A stretch of DNA of 64,000 nt, taken from assembly GCF_000332995.1 (NCBI RefSeq), contig NZ_BANS01000026.1, positions 1 through 64,000 on the forward strand. Reading direction: 5' to 3'. A program made the translations under genes and the position numbers. The notes below the pieces were generated by a model. It had not been told where the DNA came from. It worked only from the letters and a program-made list of their open reading frames with translations, and made no database searches. Positions 1-8,279 of the stretch are shown one piece after another (position 1 is the first letter of the stretch; every line of letters begins with the position of its first letter). This DNA is from Gordonia amicalis NBRC 100051 = JCM 11271. Its GTDB lineage: Bacteria; Actinomycetota; Actinomycetes; Mycobacteriales; Mycobacteriaceae.

Positions 1-10
1 CCTCGAAGGG

Positions 11-676
11 TTAGTACAGGCTCGACCAGTACGACCAGAACCGCACCGCGATGAGCACGACGACCAGCGTCACGGCGAGCGCCAGGATGAGGGCGTGACT
101 GCGCGCCACCGCGAGCGCGACACCCGACCGCGAGGTCAGTCCGCTCGCGTGGGCGTTGCGCACGCTGACGAAGACGAAGATCGGCAGCGTCACCGCCCAC
201 ACCACCATGCAGTACGGGCACAGCGCGCCGATCGAGTACAGGCTCGAGTAGATCAGCCAGCAGATGAAGGCCATCGCCGCGGTCACGCCCACCTGCAGAC
301 CGGCCCAGTACCAGCCCGCCAGGCGTGCGCCCGCGAAGATCGCCACACCGGTGGTGATCACCACCGCGAACCCGGCGATACCGAGCAGCGGGTTCGGGAA
401 TCCGAACAGCGCGGCCTGCGGCTTGGCCATCACCGAACCGCAGCTCAGCACCGGATTGAAGTTGCACGTCGGCACGTAGTCGGGGTCGGCGGCGAGTTCG
501 AAGCGCTCGACCGTCAGCACGAACGACGCCACGAACCCGATCACCCCGCCGATGCTGAGCACCCAGGCGGCGATCCGCGTCCACGAACGGACGGCCTCGG
601 CCAGGAGTGCCTGGTCGTCGTCGGGATCGATCCCGGTGCTGGTGGTTGTCGTATCGACTGGGGCGCTCTCACTCAC
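11..676 (-). CDS. Vitamin K epoxide reductase (VKOR) family membrane protein
   Basis: This is a 221-residue integral membrane protein of the VKOR family, which reoxidises DsbA-like proteins to support disulfide formation in exported proteins. A cysteine pair lies in the first periplasmic loop (CNFNPVLSC), and the active-site CPYC follows a helix near residue 165. About five hydrophobic segments are visible. I chose the GTG at 676 because the protein there starts VSESAPVD; the open frame extends upstream to 808 but that part is Arg/His-rich and not protein-like. It is divergent from the importer operon. The stop codon sits right beside a repeat-like stretch at the window edge (1-10). The family call is firm; the partner is unknown. 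Confidence 0.88.
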   Translation of the reverse strand: MSESAPVDTTTTSTGIDPDDDQALLAEAVRSWTRIAAWVLSIGGVIGFVASFVLTVERFELAADPDYVPTCNFNPVLSCGSVMAKPQAALFGFPNPLLGIAGFAVVITTGVAIFAGARLAGWYWAGLQVGVTAAMAFICWLIYSSLYSIGALCPYCMVVWAVTLPIFVFVSVRNAHASGLTSRSGVALAVARSHALILALAVTLVVVLIAVRFWSYWSSLY

Positions 677-872
677 CCATCCAGGATGACACCGTCCGGG
701 TGGTCCTCGGTTCCCGATGTGCACGGAATCGTGACGACTCCGCATACGGCGCAAACAGTGGAGGGTGATTCGCCCGCCGTGAGTGTGATGACGCGCGCGA
801 TCCACCAAATGTCGCCAGCGTCACTCGACGATGCGTGGTGCCGGATTCACCACCGGGGATGGGAACACAACC

Positions 873-1517
873 GTGCAATTGTGGGATTACATCGGCGACA
901 ATGCTCGCTCCCTCACGTTCTTGACCTATCAGCACGCGTCACTGTCGTTTCAGACCGTGCTGGTCGGCACCCTGGTCGCCATCGCAGTCGCCGCGCTGGT
1001 CTACCGGCTTCCGCTGGCGTCCGCACTCACTCTCACGTCTAGTCGTGTGGCACTGACGATTCCGTCGCTGGCCCTGCTCGCACTGTTGATCGTCCCGTTC
1101 GGACTCGGTGTGACACCGTCCTTCCTGATGCTCGCGTTCTTCGCGATGCTGCCGGTGATCGGCAACGCGGTGGTCGGCTTACGCTCGGTTCCGTCCTCGG
1201 TCGTCGAATCCGCCCGCGGCATCGGCCTTACGCGCTGGCGCATCCTGCTGACGGTCGAGTTGCCGATCGCGTGGCCGGTGATCCTGACCGGAATCCGCGT
1301 GTCCACGCAGATGATCGTCGGCGTCGCGGCGATCGTCGCCTACGTCCTCGGCCCGGGTCTCGAATCGCTCATCTTCAACGGTCTCGCCCGACTCGGCGGC
1401 GCCAACGCCCTCGAATCTGCGCTGGCCGGAACCATTCTCATCGTCATCATCGCGCTCGTCTTCGATGCTCTCCTGGTACTACTCGGCCGACTCACCATCT
1501 CCAAGGGACTCTCATGA
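873..1517 (+). CDS. Osmoprotectant ABC transporter permease (OpuCB/ProW type)
   Basis: This 214-residue inner-membrane permease belongs to the BPD-transp_1 family for glycine betaine, carnitine or choline uptake. Five to six hydrophobic helices are present, and the EAA loop that contacts the ATPase reads SARGIGLTRWRILLTVELP. The GTG at 873 is preferred over an ATG 42 nt upstream because a purine-rich GGGGATGGGA lies 8-17 nt before it and the protein then starts VQLWDYI, as in relatives. It is the first gene of a four-gene operon in which each pair overlaps by 4 nt (ATGA), implying translational coupling. Confidence 0.87.
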   Translation: MQLWDYIGDNARSLTFLTYQHASLSFQTVLVGTLVAIAVAALVYRLPLASALTLTSSRVALTIPSLALLALLIVPFGLGVTPSFLMLAFFAMLPVIGNAVVGLRSVPSSVVESARGIGLTRWRILLTVELPIAWPVILTGIRVSTQMIVGVAAIVAYVLGPGLESLIFNGLARLGGANALESALAGTILIVIIALVFDALLVLLGRLTISKGLS

Positions 1518-2851
1518 CCGACTCCACCACCGCCCCGTCGTCGAAATCCCCGGCCCGCCAACCGTCGTCCGGCGCGACGGACCGCGTCGTCACGGGCTTA
1601 TCGATCCGGCTCGAAGGCGTCGTCAAGCGTTATCGGGGCCAGACCAAGCCCGCGGTCGCCCGACTCGACCTGGAGATCGAAGCCGGTGACATCGTCGCCT
1701 TCGTCGGCCCGTCGGGCTGCGGCAAGACCACGACCCTCAAGATGATCAACCGGCTCATCGAGCCCACCGAGGGACGTATCTACATCGGCGGCCGAGATGT
1801 GACCGCGGAGAACCCGGATCGGTTGCGGCAGTCCATCGGTTACGTGATCCAGTCCGGCGGACTCTTCCCGCACTGGTCGGTGAGCAAGAACATCGGCACC
1901 ATCCCGCGAATCCTCAAGTGGGACAATAAGCGTATCGCCGAGCGGACCGAATACCTGATGGACCTGGTCGGACTCGACGCCGCGACGTTCGCCGACCGTC
2001 TGCCCAAGGACATGTCCGGTGGCCAGCAGCAGCGTGTCGGCGTGGCACGGGCCCTCGCCGCCGACCCGCCCGTCCTGCTGATGGACGAGCCGTTCGGCGC
2101 CGTCGACCCCATCACGCGAGCACGCCTGCAGGACAAGCTGATCGCCATCCAGCACGAACTCGGCAAGACGATCGTCATCGTCACCCACGACTTCGAAGAG
2201 GCCACCAAACTCGGCGACAAGGTCCTGATCCTCTCCGAGGGCGGGCACATCGAACAGTTCGCCCCGCCGGAAGAGATCCTCGCCAACCCCGCCAGCCCGT
2301 TCGTCGAGGAATTCGTCGGTTCGGGTGCGACACTGGCCCACCTGACCCTCACCCGCGTACGCGACGTCGAGATCAAACAGGTGGTCACCGCGCGTGTCGG
2401 CGAACCGTCCGGCGGTGTCGTCAACCGGGCCAGAGCGGCCGGTGAGGATTGGCTGGTCGTCGTCGACGAACACGGGCGCCCACGCGCCTGGCCCTCCGTC
2501 GACGAGGTCGCCGCCAAACCCGAGGTGTCCGATTATCTCGACCCGCGGCTGCCGGTCGTCGCACAGTCCTCGACGCTCAACGACGCACTCGACTCGATGC
2601 TCGCGACCAGCCAGGGCGGCGTCCTCGTCACCGACGGCCGGGGCGCGGTGATCGGCGCACTGAACATCGCGTCGGTGATGGAGGCGATCCGCGGGCAACT
2701 CGCGGATGTCCGCGACGACGACCACCTCGGCTACCTCGACCACACCGAGGGGTCCGCACCCGTCGAGACCCCGGTCGTCGCAGCCGACGACGAGTCGTCG
2801 CCCGCCGGCGCCGAGGCAGTCGCGGCACCCGAGCCGAGCGCCGAACGATGA
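1514..2851 (+). CDS. Osmoprotectant ABC transporter ATP-binding protein with C-terminal CBS region
   Basis: This 445-residue cytoplasmic ATPase energises the importer. Walker A (GPSGCGKT, about 65-72), the signature MSGGQQQR, Walker B VLLMDEPF and the switch His in VTHDFEEA are all intact. The C-terminal 150 residues match the tandem CBS region of OpuCA/ProV proteins, known to sense ionic strength or c-di-AMP in some members; only the second CBS unit (ALDSMLATSQGGVLVTDGRG) is clear here. It starts on the ATG that overlaps the previous stop. The acidic, Pro/Ala-rich tail after residue 400 looks disordered. Confidence 0.9.
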   Translation: MTDSTTAPSSKSPARQPSSGATDRVVTGLSIRLEGVVKRYRGQTKPAVARLDLEIEAGDIVAFVGPSGCGKTTTLKMINRLIEPTEGRIYIGGRDVTAENPDRLRQSIGYVIQSGGLFPHWSVSKNIGTIPRILKWDNKRIAERTEYLMDLVGLDAATFADRLPKDMSGGQQQRVGVARALAADPPVLLMDEPFGAVDPITRARLQDKLIAIQHELGKTIVIVTHDFEEATKLGDKVLILSEGGHIEQFAPPEEILANPASPFVEEFVGSGATLAHLTLTRVRDVEIKQVVTARVGEPSGGVVNRARAAGEDWLVVVDEHGRPRAWPSVDEVAAKPEVSDYLDPRLPVVAQSSTLNDALDSMLATSQGGVLVTDGRGAVIGALNIASVMEAIRGQLADVRDDDHLGYLDHTEGSAPVETPVVAADDESSPAGAEAVAAPEPSAER

Positions 2852-3663
2852 CCGCGGTCGCCGACGAATCCGCTAGGGTCACCGCTGCCGCCGAAGAGAC
2901 TGTTCAGCCACCCCGGGGCGGTTTCCGACGACGGCTCGCGAAGGTCCCCGTCGACGTCTGGTTCGAACCGCTGGTCATCATCGTCATCGGCGTCGGATTC
3001 GTGATCTGGTATCAGCGCACGACATTCACCGAGACCGAGAGTGCATCGATGTCGTGGCCGGCATTGCGGTCGACGATCCTCGATCACATTGAGCTCACGC
3101 TCGTGGCGACCGTGATCGTCGTGTGTATCGCCATCCCGCTCGGGATCGCCCTGACTCGCCCATCTCTGAAGTGGCTCAACCCGATTGCGATCAACATCGC
3201 CAACATCGGGCAGGCGGTTCCGGCGATCGGCCTGCTCGTGCTGTTCACGTTCTGGCTCGGCACCGGATTAAACACGGCGGTCGTCGGTCTCGTCGTCTAC
3301 GCGGTGCTGCCGATCCTGCAGAACACGATCGTCGGTCTGCGACAGGTCGATCAGCGGACGGTCGAGGCGGCACGCGGAATCGGATTGTCCGGAGTGCGCA
3401 CACTCTTCCAGGTCGAGTTACCACTCGCGGTCCCCGTCATCTTGAACGGTGTGCGCACGGCGCTGGTCATCCTGGTCTGCACCGCGACGCTGAGTACGTT
3501 CATCGGCGCGACGAGCCTCGGCACGCTCATCACGACCGGTATCACCCTGTTCCTACCGAAACTGCTCGTCGCCGGCGCGGTCCTCGTCGCGCTGCTGGCG
3601 ATGACGATCGACTGGCTCGGGCGACTCGTCGAACTGGCCGCGACACCGCGGGGGGTCTCATGA
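2848..3663 (+). CDS. Osmoprotectant ABC transporter permease (OpuCD/ProW type)
   Basis: This is the second permease of the importer, 271 residues, with about six hydrophobic segments following a charged N-terminal tail of about 40 residues. The EAA loop is ARGIGLSGVRTLFQVELPLA. It is paralogous to the first permease, so the transporter is probably a heterodimer in the membrane. The start ATG overlaps the ATPase stop by 4 nt and the stop overlaps the next ATG by 4 nt. The substrate is inferred from the family and gene order only. Confidence 0.88.
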   Translation: MTAVADESARVTAAAEETVQPPRGGFRRRLAKVPVDVWFEPLVIIVIGVGFVIWYQRTTFTETESASMSWPALRSTILDHIELTLVATVIVVCIAIPLGIALTRPSLKWLNPIAINIANIGQAVPAIGLLVLFTFWLGTGLNTAVVGLVVYAVLPILQNTIVGLRQVDQRTVEAARGIGLSGVRTLFQVELPLAVPVILNGVRTALVILVCTATLSTFIGATSLGTLITTGITLFLPKLLVAGAVLVALLAMTIDWLGRLVELAATPRGVS

Positions 3664-4628
3664 GAAAGACTGCCCTGGCCTCTGTCACGGCGATGCTCAT
3701 GATCGTGGTCGCCGGTTGTGGTCTGGTCAGCTCGTCGGGCACCTTCCGCGAGGCGTTCCTGGCCGACGGGTCGACGCCCTTGGCGGGCACCGAGATCCGG
3801 GTGACGTCGAAGAACTTCAGCGAGTCCGTTCTGCTGGGCAAGATCACCGCGACCTACCTCGGGGCGGCGGGTGCTGCTGTCGAAGACCTGACGAACGCAC
3901 CGGGTTCCATGTCGTCGCGCCAGGCACTCCTCAACGGCGACGCCGACATCCTGTGGGAGTACACGGGAACCGCCTGGCAGACCTACCTCGGCGAGACCGA
4001 GACCATCTCCGACCCGAACGAGCTGTGGCAACGCGTCCGCGACGCCGATCGCGCCAATGGAGCCGAATGGCTTCCGCCGGCCGCCTTCAACAACACCTAC
4101 GCATTCGCGGCGTCGGCGCCGACGGCGAAACGTCTCGACGTGACGACGATGTCGGACATCGCGAAACTGCCGGTGTCGGAGCGGACGTTCTGCGTCAACG
4201 ACGAGTTCCTGAGTCGTGCCGACGGTTTGATCCCGATGCTGAAGGCATATGACATCCCGCTGGGGCAGCCCGACGGTGTGCCGAAGGACAACGTCACGAC
4301 CATGGACTCCGGTGTCGTGTACACCTCGACGGCACGCAGTACACCCTGCAACTTCGGCATGGTGTACTCCACCGATGGCCGGATCAAGAACCTCGATCTC
4401 ACGGTACTCACCGACGACCGGAAGTTCTTCCTGCCGTACAGCGGTTGCGTGGTCTTGAGCACGAGACTCAACAAGGAAGCCCCCCAGATCGCCGAACTGA
4501 TGGCACCGGTGTCGGCGAAGCTCACCGACGCGGTGATGCAGGAACTCAACGGCCGCATCGACGTCGACGGCGAGGACCCCGCCGACGTCGCCTACGACTG
4601 GCTGAAGGCGGAGGGGTTCATCGCCTAG
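3660..4628 (+). CDS. Glycine betaine/osmoprotectant-binding lipoprotein (OpuAC/OpuCC type)
   Basis: This 322-residue extracytoplasmic solute-binding lipoprotein is the last gene of the importer operon. The N-terminus has a short charged region, a hydrophobic core and a lipobox ending VVAGC, with the lipidated Cys near residue 20. The domain opens with the family motif VTSKNFSESVLLGKI and continues with YTGTAWQTYLG, both typical of the OpuAC/QAT-binding fold. The quaternary-amine specificity is inferred from the family. Repeat copies begin about a dozen bases after its stop codon. Confidence 0.9.
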   Translation: MRKTALASVTAMLMIVVAGCGLVSSSGTFREAFLADGSTPLAGTEIRVTSKNFSESVLLGKITATYLGAAGAAVEDLTNAPGSMSSRQALLNGDADILWEYTGTAWQTYLGETETISDPNELWQRVRDADRANGAEWLPPAAFNNTYAFAASAPTAKRLDVTTMSDIAKLPVSERTFCVNDEFLSRADGLIPMLKAYDIPLGQPDGVPKDNVTTMDSGVVYTSTARSTPCNFGMVYSTDGRIKNLDLTVLTDDRKFFLPYSGCVVLSTRLNKEAPQIAELMAPVSAKLTDAVMQELNGRIDVDGEDPADVAYDWLKAEGFIA

Positions 4629-4640
4629 AACACCCCCGCC

Positions 4641-4780
4641 CCCTGAGGTGCGAGGAACCCCCCTGCTCCCAGCGGTGCGACCCCTCTCCCCCGAGGTGCG
4701 AGGCCCCTTCGCTCCCTTTCAGGCGCTACGAACCCCTGCGCCCTGAGGTGCGAGGAGCGCAAGCGACGAGCCTCGAAGGG
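4641..4780. repeat. Cluster of dispersed GAGGTGCGAGG repeats
   Basis: Three copies of the core GAGGTGCGAGG occur at about 4645-4655, 4693-4703 and 4745-4755, separated by degenerate CCC-rich spacers. The last copy extends to a 40-bp unit (4741-4780) that begins CCCTGAGGTGCGAGG and ends CCTCGAAGGG. An almost identical 40-bp unit lies in reverse orientation at 33755-33794. Related, shorter copies are at 20350-20428, and the first ten bases of the window (CCTCGAAGGG) match its end. Confidence 0.8.
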
Positions 4781-4824
4781 CTGGCGACCCGAACACCTAA
4801 CCCGCCGACCACAACGGCGAGGGC

Positions 4825-5110
4825 TCAGTACCGCCGTAGGAAACCCTGGCGTTCCAACGGCATCGGGGTCAGCGGCGCCTCGGGATGCAGTGCGGCTGCG
4901 GCGGCGAAGTTCGTGCGATTGCAGGCGATGGTCGAAGTCGTGGGTGACGCTGGTGATGACGAGTTCGTCGGCCACGGTGACCCGGGCCAGGGGCCGTAGT
5001 CCGTCGACGAGACATCGTGCCCGGCGGACTCGACCGCTTCGTCGACGAAGTCGTGCCGGTGCTGCAGGACCGGGCGTGCACCGGACGGAGTATGAAGGGA
5101 CGACGCTGCG
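4825..5110 (-). pseudogene. Decayed gene fragment, family not recognised
   Basis: In the 617-base stretch between the importer operon and the next gene, the minus strand shows protein-like pieces split between frames. One frame gives VTVADELVITSVTHDFDHRL (about 4925-4985). Another frame, ending in a TGA at 4825, gives FAAAAALHPEAPLTPMPLER. They would join after one frame change near 4915. No start codon with a plausible ribosome site is visible, and no family is recognised. The rest of 4781-5245 shows nothing I can support except this remnant. Confidence 0.3.
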
Positions 5111-5245
5111 GGACAACCTGGGACTGGAGCCGTTGCCCTGACACGCGTCGGGCCGACACCCGCTGCACTGACGTCGGGACGGTCGGCTTGTGTACGCTTC
5201 ATCGACACATGTTGGGCGCGGTCTCACGAGCGACCAGGGGGAAAC

Positions 5246-5590
5246 ATGACGATGAAGGCAGATCTCGACATCCTGCACGGGTTGTCGAGCACCCTCGAGG
5301 GACTGTCGCAGGAGTCCGGTTCGCTGTCGGTGACGGGGGTTCCGTTGACGCAGCTGCTGCCCTTCGGGATCGGTCAGCAGGGTTCGCTGGCGTCGGTCGT
5401 CGAGGCAACCGGGATCGCGAGGGACGTGCATACCACGATGTGCGCTGCCGTCACCGAACGTCTGCACGAGGTGAGCAAGGCGATGAACGCCGTGGCCATC
5501 CAGTTCGCGCACTCCGATGACGACGCGGCCGTCGGCCTCGCGGACGCATACGAGCGAGCCACCGGCGACTGGAAGGCTCCGGCCCGTTGA
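5246..5590 (+). CDS. Small helical ESX/WXG100-like or EspC-like protein
   Basis: This 114-residue protein is predicted to be almost entirely alpha-helical, with no signal peptide and no cysteine pair. Its size, the central Gly-rich turn (LLPFGIGQQGS) and the two amphipathic helices resemble WXG100 or EspC/DUF2580 proteins that partner type VII secretion substrates. There is no classical central WXG motif. The ribosome site AGGGGGAAAC precedes the ATG. Its TGA overlaps a TTG start of the toxin gene (TTGA), so the two are coupled. The role as secretion partner or targeting factor is inferred from this context. Confidence 0.55.
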   Translation: MTMKADLDILHGLSSTLEGLSQESGSLSVTGVPLTQLLPFGIGQQGSLASVVEATGIARDVHTTMCAAVTERLHEVSKAMNAVAIQFAHSDDDAAVGLADAYERATGDWKAPAR

Positions 5591-6395
5591 CTCCGACCCG
5601 AGGTCAGCTGGAATCCTTCGACCCGGAGCCCTTGCAGGCAATCGCCCGCGGTCTCTGTGACCTCGGAACCCAGCAACCGCCGACCGTCAAGTGCAACAGT
5701 CACTCTCGGATATCCGCGGATCGATGAAGATCGAGTTCGAAGGCATCGCGAACAGCACCACCAACCCGAGCGAGCGACGCTTCAACGAGATCCTGCGCTG
5801 GATGTACGAGGAGTTCATGCGCAACGCCCACTCCGACCGGGTCGCGGCGATGAAGCGCAACAACGACTATGCCGACGGCATGGCAGAACTGGCCGCGAAC
5901 CCGAAGCACTGGTGGCACTGGTTCGCCGACTTCGGCTGCGGCACCGATGCCCGCAACACGGCCTTCGCGTCCTGGTTCGAACGCGTCGCCACGGGCAGAC
6001 CCTGGGACCACAAGCCGTTCATCCGCAAGGAATGGGGTGTCGCCGAGGGCGATTACGACGGCGACCTCAACTTCGAGGAGCCCGGGACCGGCCGATCCGT
6101 CTACTACGACATGTGGTCGAACATGCACTACGGCTACGTCGGACGCGCAGCCGGCTTCGACGGGCAGACGCTCCTAGACGCGCAGAATCTCCCGGTCCCC
6201 GGGGTCGGCGGCACGAGCCGCGGCGACGACATCGCCACATCCTGGGGTGTCGAGATGTGGGAACGGTACGGCGACGACATGACCGAGGACGAGTTCGCGA
6301 CCGGGGTCACCGAGATGATCGACCAGATGGCACGGGAGAAGTCCGTCGCCCCGGACACCACACCCGACATCAACCTGAAGTACGGCACCCCGTGA
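5587..6395 (+). pseudogene. Polymorphic toxin type 44 (Ntox44-like) effector, frameshifted near 5690
   Basis: The reading frame from the TTG at 5587 encodes LTPTRGQLESFDPEPLQAIA and stops at 5727. The frame from about 5691 to 6395 encodes VQQSLSDIRGSMKIEFEGIA and then a C-terminal domain with WDHKPFIRKEWG and DMWSNMHYGYVGRAAGF. That C-terminal domain resembles bacterial toxin 44, a predicted nuclease-type toxin of contact or type VII secretion systems. Restoring one G at AAG-TGC (5689-5692) joins both halves into about 270 residues: helical delivery domain plus toxin domain. The 3' stop overlaps the next start (GTGA). Whether the lesion is real or a sequence error is open. The family call rests on motif memory, not a search. 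Confidence 0.6.
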
Positions 6396-6772
6396 CGTGG
6401 CTCCGGCGGCTCGGCCCCGTCTGGTGTCTCGCGCTGAGCGTCGCCGCAGCTTTCGCGGCGGTGTGGATCCAGGGCCGGCTGTACGCCGCTTGCGAACCCC
6501 AGACCGGCCCCGGCCCGGCCGACGGCCCATATGTGTGGTTCTTCGTCATCCCGGCGACCGCAGTGGTCGCACTCGCGGCGTCGAGCGCCGGTTACATCCT
6601 GACGATGCTTGCCCGAACCCCGGTCTCCTATCTCGCACCCGCCGTCGCACTCGTGGCGGCGTGCCTGGTCGTCTGGGGAGCGGTCGCGTGGAACTACGAC
6701 CCCGACACCATGACCGAGATCTGGTGTAACGGAGGCAAGCCCGACTGGTGGCCGTCCTGGCTGCCGCTCTGA
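6392..6772 (+). CDS. Three-helix membrane protein, candidate immunity protein
   Basis: This 126-residue membrane protein starts at a GTG overlapping the toxin stop by 4 nt. Three hydrophobic segments are visible (about residues 9-30, 50-75 and 83-106), followed by a Trp-rich tail (PDWWPSWLPL). I do not recognise a family. Its position immediately downstream of and coupled to a toxin-44-like gene suggests it protects the producer, but this is only inference. It could instead be a membrane accessory protein of the same cassette. Confidence 0.6.
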   Translation: MTWLRRLGPVWCLALSVAAAFAAVWIQGRLYAACEPQTGPGPADGPYVWFFVIPATAVVALAASSAGYILTMLARTPVSYLAPAVALVAACLVVWGAVAWNYDPDTMTEIWCNGGKPDWWPSWLPL

Positions 6773-6793
6773 GGAACGGCAGATTTCGCTCCA

Positions 6794-6831
6794 CCACCGA
6801 AACATGGGGTAGCTCCGCCACCGAAACATGG
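6794..6831. repeat. Two 14-bp direct repeats with 24-bp period
   Basis: The 14-mer CCACCGAAACATGG occurs at 6794-6807 and 6818-6831, and the flanking bases (CTCC before each) extend the match. The two copies form a short tandem with a 24-bp period just after the membrane-protein gene. The remainder of 6773-7053 shows no gene, RNA or clear hairpin that I can support. Confidence 0.7.
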
Positions 6832-7053
6832 CGGTTTCTGCCCCTCAGGCATAGGCGGTATTCCTCCCCACGTTTTTCCACGCGGCATCGCGTCAGGCAA
6901 CCGACCGTCCTGGGCTATCCCAGGAGGGTCTTATTCGTGCCGGCCAACGCGGCACAGCACGCCACGGCAACAAGAGGGATGAGGCAGAACGCGCTGAGCG
7001 CGTGCGGATGTCGGAGCCGCTGAAACCGGCTGCTACCAGCGAGTTTACCGTTG

Positions 7054-7125
7054 CTCCCCCACCAGGACTCGAACCTGGAATGCCTGAACCAAAATCAGAA
7101 GTGTTGCCGATTACACCATGGGGGA
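7054..7125 (-). tRNA. tRNA-Gln (anticodon TTG)
   Basis: Read on the minus strand, the 72-nt sequence has a 7-bp acceptor stem TCCCCCA/TGGGGGA, an anticodon stem-loop TCTGA-TTTTGGT-TCAGG with anticodon TTG, and a T arm containing GGTTCGAGTCC. The discriminator base is G, and CCA is not encoded. A tRNA-Gln beside glmU is also found in mycobacteria, consistent with conserved gene order. Confidence 0.95.
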
Positions 7126-7181
7126 ATACTGCGCTGACGATTGTGCCACAGCGCTCCGGCGACGACGTGACGCCACCGGTC

Positions 7182-7235
7182 GACTTCGTCTCGACTCCTG
7201 GACTTCGATCGAAGTCCAGGAGTCGAGACGAAGTC
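7182..7235. terminator. Perfect 54-bp palindrome downstream of the SDR gene
   Basis: Bases 7182-7208 and 7209-7235 are exact reverse complements (27 bp each) with no unpaired centre. The arm starts GACTTCGTCTCGACTCC. It lies 12 bp beyond the stop of the minus-strand SDR gene and 57 bp before the minus-strand tRNA-Gln gene. It has no T-run on either side. The simplest role is a terminator-like hairpin insulating the tRNA gene. It could equally be a protein-binding palindrome. Confidence 0.55.
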
Positions 7236-7246
7236 TGTCAGTCGAG

Positions 7247-8002
7247 TCAGTCCTTCGGGCCGCCGGCGACGTAGACGACCTGACCCGAGACGAAGCCCGC
7301 ACCCTCGCTGATGAAGAACGACGCGGTGTGGGCGATGTCCTCGGGGACGCCGACGCGGTTCACCGGGATCTGGGCGGCCGAGGCCTTCTTGAAGTCCTCG
7401 AACGGGACACCGATGCGCTCGGCGGTGGCGGCGGTCATCTCGGTCTCGATGAAACCGGGGGCGATGGCGTTGGCGGTGACGCCGAACTTGCCGAGCTCGA
7501 TGGCCAGGGTCTTGGTGAAGCCCTGCATGCCGGCCTTGGCGGCCGAGTAGTTGACCTGACCGCGGTTGCCGAGAGCCGAGGTGCTCGACAGGTTCACGAC
7601 ACGGCCCCAGCCGGCGTCGACCATGTACTTCTGCGCGGCCTTGGTGACGTTGAAAGCACCGCGCAGGTGGACGGCCATGACCGCGTCCCAGTCGTCGACG
7701 GTCATCTTGAACAGCAGGTTGTCGCGGGTGATGCCGGCGTTGTTGACGACGACGGTCGGCGCACCGAGCTCATTCGCGACCTTCTCGACGGCGGCCTGCA
7801 CCGACGCCTCGTCGGCGACGTTCGCGCCGACGGCCAGCGCCTTGCCGCCCTTGTCGGTGATGGCCTTCACGGTGTCGGCGCAGGCATCGGCGTCGAGGTC
7901 CAGGACGGCGACGGCCAGGCCGTCGTCGGCGAGTCGCTTGGCCACGGCAGCACCGATGCCCCGTGCCGCGCCGGTGACGATCGCGGTCTTCTGCGTGCTC
8001 AT
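7247..8002 (-). CDS. SDR family reductase, FabG-like (3-oxoacyl-ACP/CoA reductase)
   Basis: This 251-residue short-chain dehydrogenase has the cofactor loop TGAARGIG (about 11-18), NNAG (about 90), the catalytic Ser in NLSSTSA and the YSAAK Tyr-Lys pair. The acidic residue after the second strand (VLDLD) points to NAD(H) preference. The likely reaction is reversible reduction of a 3-oxoacyl thioester. It stands alone, divergent from glmU, so the substrate cannot be assigned from context. The C-terminus ends in a Gly-rich YVAGGPKD. Confidence 0.88.
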   Translation of the reverse strand: MSTQKTAIVTGAARGIGAAVAKRLADDGLAVAVLDLDADACADTVKAITDKGGKALAVGANVADEASVQAAVEKVANELGAPTVVVNNAGITRDNLLFKMTVDDWDAVMAVHLRGAFNVTKAAQKYMVDAGWGRVVNLSSTSALGNRGQVNYSAAKAGMQGFTKTLAIELGKFGVTANAIAPGFIETEMTAATAERIGVPFEDFKKASAAQIPVNRVGVPEDIAHTASFFISEGAGFVSGQVVYVAGGPKD

Positions 8003-8208
8003 TCATACCTCCGTTGGTCGGTGTGCGCACCGGGACGCCCGGCGCACGTATGTCGTCCGCTCCCCGCCTGCGCATCGACACCGAGCGCCGGGGGCGCCGG
8101 TCGATCGCTCGGGTGAGACGGTCCCTTGTGTTCTATCAGGTGCGGTCGGAGGACGTGTGGTGCATCACGTCGGAGCCCGTATCCACCGAAAATCGGTGCG
8201 GCGCGTTA

Positions 8209-8235
8209 TTGCACGGTTCTACCGGTGCGTAGGAT
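8209..8235 (+). promoter_or_regulatory. Candidate promoter for glmU-prs
   Basis: In the 277-nt divergent gap upstream of glmU, TTGCAC (8209-8214) is followed after 15 nt by TAGGAT (8230-8235), about 45 nt before the start codon. The spacing is short for a housekeeping promoter, so this is only a candidate. Nothing else in 8003-8208 stands out. Confidence 0.3.
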
Positions 8236-8279
8236 CGCACCCGACGTGAACACCGATGAAGGAAGAGGGTGGGCATTCG

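Noticed and set aside
5017..5520. 167-codon plus-strand frame overlapping the ESX-like gene
   Set aside because: It has Arg/Gly-rich composition and overlaps a better-supported frame with a strong ribosome site at 5246.
6694..6900. Short Gly-rich reading frame with repeated CFGGGA
   Set aside because: The repeat comes from the 24-bp tandem DNA repeat at 6794-6831, and there is no ribosome site or conserved protein.
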